Below, in pieces: positions 6,476 to 6,979 of a stretch of 6,979 nucleotides of DNA (position 1 is the first letter of the stretch; each line of letters begins with the position of its first letter). The translations under genes were made by a program, and so were the position numbers. The notes beneath the pieces are model-generated. The model searched no databases. It was not told the DNA's origin and saw nothing but the letters and a program-made list of their open reading frames with translations. Source of the DNA: Deltaproteobacteria bacterium (GTDB lineage Bacteria; Myxococcota; XYA12-FULL-58-9; JAUUZB01); contig JAUUZB010000192.1 in NCBI GenBank assembly GCA_030590185.1, positions 1-6,979 on the forward strand, in the 5' to 3' direction.

Positions 6476-6505
6476 ACTATAGAAAACACCCACCGAGGAT
6501 GTCCA
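6476..6505 (-). promoter_or_regulatory. Sigma70-like promoter for the kinase-cyclase-lipoprotein cluster
   Basis: On the - strand TGGACA (6505-6500) is followed after 18 bp by TATAGT (6481-6476). Each box matches the consensus at five of six positions. Transcription would start near 6469 and give a leader of about 87 nt before the ATG at 6382. It is the best promoter match in the window. Confidence 0.65.
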
Positions 6506-6515
6506 CGGGTGCGGG

Positions 6516-6590
6516 GGGGATGGGTTCGGGCGAGCTGGGGTTGGGGGAGCTGGGGTTGGGGGCGATGGGGTTGGGGGCGATGGGAGACCG
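6516..6590. repeat. G-rich 15-bp tandem repeat array, quadruplex-prone
   Basis: Consecutive 15-bp units lie at 6516-6530, 6531-6545, 6546-6560 and 6561-6575, with a partial fifth from 6576. The core of the inner units is TGGGGTTGGG, preceded by GAGC or GCGA. The + strand has many runs of three or more G separated by short loops, a classic quadruplex-forming pattern. The array lies just upstream of the -35 box of the kinase promoter. Read on the - strand it encodes Pro-rich pentapeptides, but no credible gene contains it. Confidence 0.85.
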
Positions 6591-6979
6591 CCCGTCACGG
6601 TTTTCGCGCTGCGGCGAGTGCCGCCGCGTCGCGCCGCTCGCCGCTTGGGGCTGCGGCACCCGCGCCGCGGCACCTCTCGCCGCGCGGAAACCGCGCCGGG
6701 CTAATCGGCCGCTGGACGGGGACCCGACCTAACTGACGGTTGGGCGCCCCCTCCGGCACTACGTTGTCCATAGTACTGCCTCACACCTGCGCGCCCCGCC
6801 ACCAACCCATACGTTGTCCATAGTAGTACTGCCTCACACCCACGCGCCCCGCCACCAACCCAACTGAGCACTGGCGCGGCGCGGGGCGGGCGGGGAGCGC
6901 GGGGGGCGCCCCCCGGCCAACCGCGCGCGGGGCGGCGCGGGGGCGGGCCAGGCCACCGGCGGGAAGTTGGGGGGCCCCC
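6591..6979. other. Non-coding, very GC-rich stretch at the window's right end
   Basis: Apart from the 50/53-bp duplication I see no supported gene here. Reading frames in this part are short or consist of low-complexity Arg/Ala/Pro. In 6881-6979 only 9 of 99 bases are A or T. This end stretch includes the perfect 16-bp palindrome CGGGGGGCGCCCCCCG (6900-6915), four closely spaced G-runs (6882-6906), and a final run of six G then five C. It could be a regulatory or structural region or a poor-quality contig edge. Confidence 0.5.
6760..6862. repeat. 50/53-bp tandem duplication
   Basis: Copy 1 (6760-6809) and copy 2 (6810-6862) both begin TACGTTGTCCATAGTA and end GCCCCGCCACCAACCCA. Copy 2 has an extra TAG triplet (TAGTAGTACT against TAGTACT) and two substitutions in the middle (CCTGCG to CCCACG). 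The copies abut exactly. No reading frame runs through both: the short ATG frames on the - strand stop within 20 or 58 codons. Its function is unknown. Confidence 0.95.

Noticed and set aside
6499..6732. + strand frame with Gly/Leu/Met repeats over the G-rich array
   Set aside because: The reading is a by-product of the 15-bp period, has no ribosome binding site and ends in Arg/Ala low complexity.
6595..6771. Short - strand frame starting at the ATG within copy 1 of the 50/53-bp repeat (58 residues)
   Set aside because: No ribosome binding site, Arg/Ala/Gly-rich composition typical of chance frames in GC-rich DNA, and the matching ATG in copy 2 stops after about 20 codons.
6760..6862. TGGACA in each repeat copy as extra -35 boxes for the kinase promoter
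   Set aside because: No -10-like hexamer lies 16-19 bp downstream of either copy on the - strand.

Overview
The window reads as a high-GC, Gram-negative bacterial chromosome segment, most likely from the Myxococcota or a related deltaproteobacterial lineage. This is inferred from the strong G/C third-position bias, a lipoprotein with a long Gly/Asp/Pro-rich tether and a SUMF1-type domain, a lysine-rich histone H1-like protein, and a GAF/PAS sensor kinase beside a diguanylate cyclase. No species can be named. I see no tRNA, rRNA, CRISPR array, insertion sequence or phage gene.

Layout, left to right. Positions 1-131 hold the last 42 codons of an unidentified + strand gene. A strong hairpin (159-192) separates it from a convergent - strand gene (193-852) encoding a 219-residue basic protein: an N-terminal domain, a Lys/Thr/Arg repeat tail, and a winged-helix-like C-terminus. 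A 182-bp divergent intergenic region leads to two + strand genes. The first (1035-1508) is a stand-alone cyclic-nucleotide-binding protein. The second (1583-2143) is a secreted protein of the chalcone isomerase-like family.

From 6382 down to 2145 lies a three-gene - strand cluster, read in this order: (1) a soluble GAF-GAF-PAS histidine kinase of the HisKA_3 type, (2) a REC-GGDEF response regulator with intact active and inhibitory sites, (3) a lipoprotein with two cysteine-rich modules and a SUMF1 domain. The gaps are 63 and 20 nt, so an operon is likely. A good sigma70-like promoter (6505-6476) precedes it. The simplest reading is that the kinase senses an intracellular signal, phosphorylates the cyclase and so changes c-di-GMP; the lipoprotein would be an envelope component made under the same control. 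That last link is inference. The cluster meets the chalcone isomerase-like gene tail to tail with one base between the stop codons.

The right-hand 600 bp (6383-6979) has no convincing gene. It holds the kinase leader with a nine-base G run in its ribosome binding site, the promoter, a G-rich 15-bp repeat array just upstream of it, a 50/53-bp tandem duplication, and a final stretch of about 91% GC with perfect G/C palindromes, possibly a contig edge.
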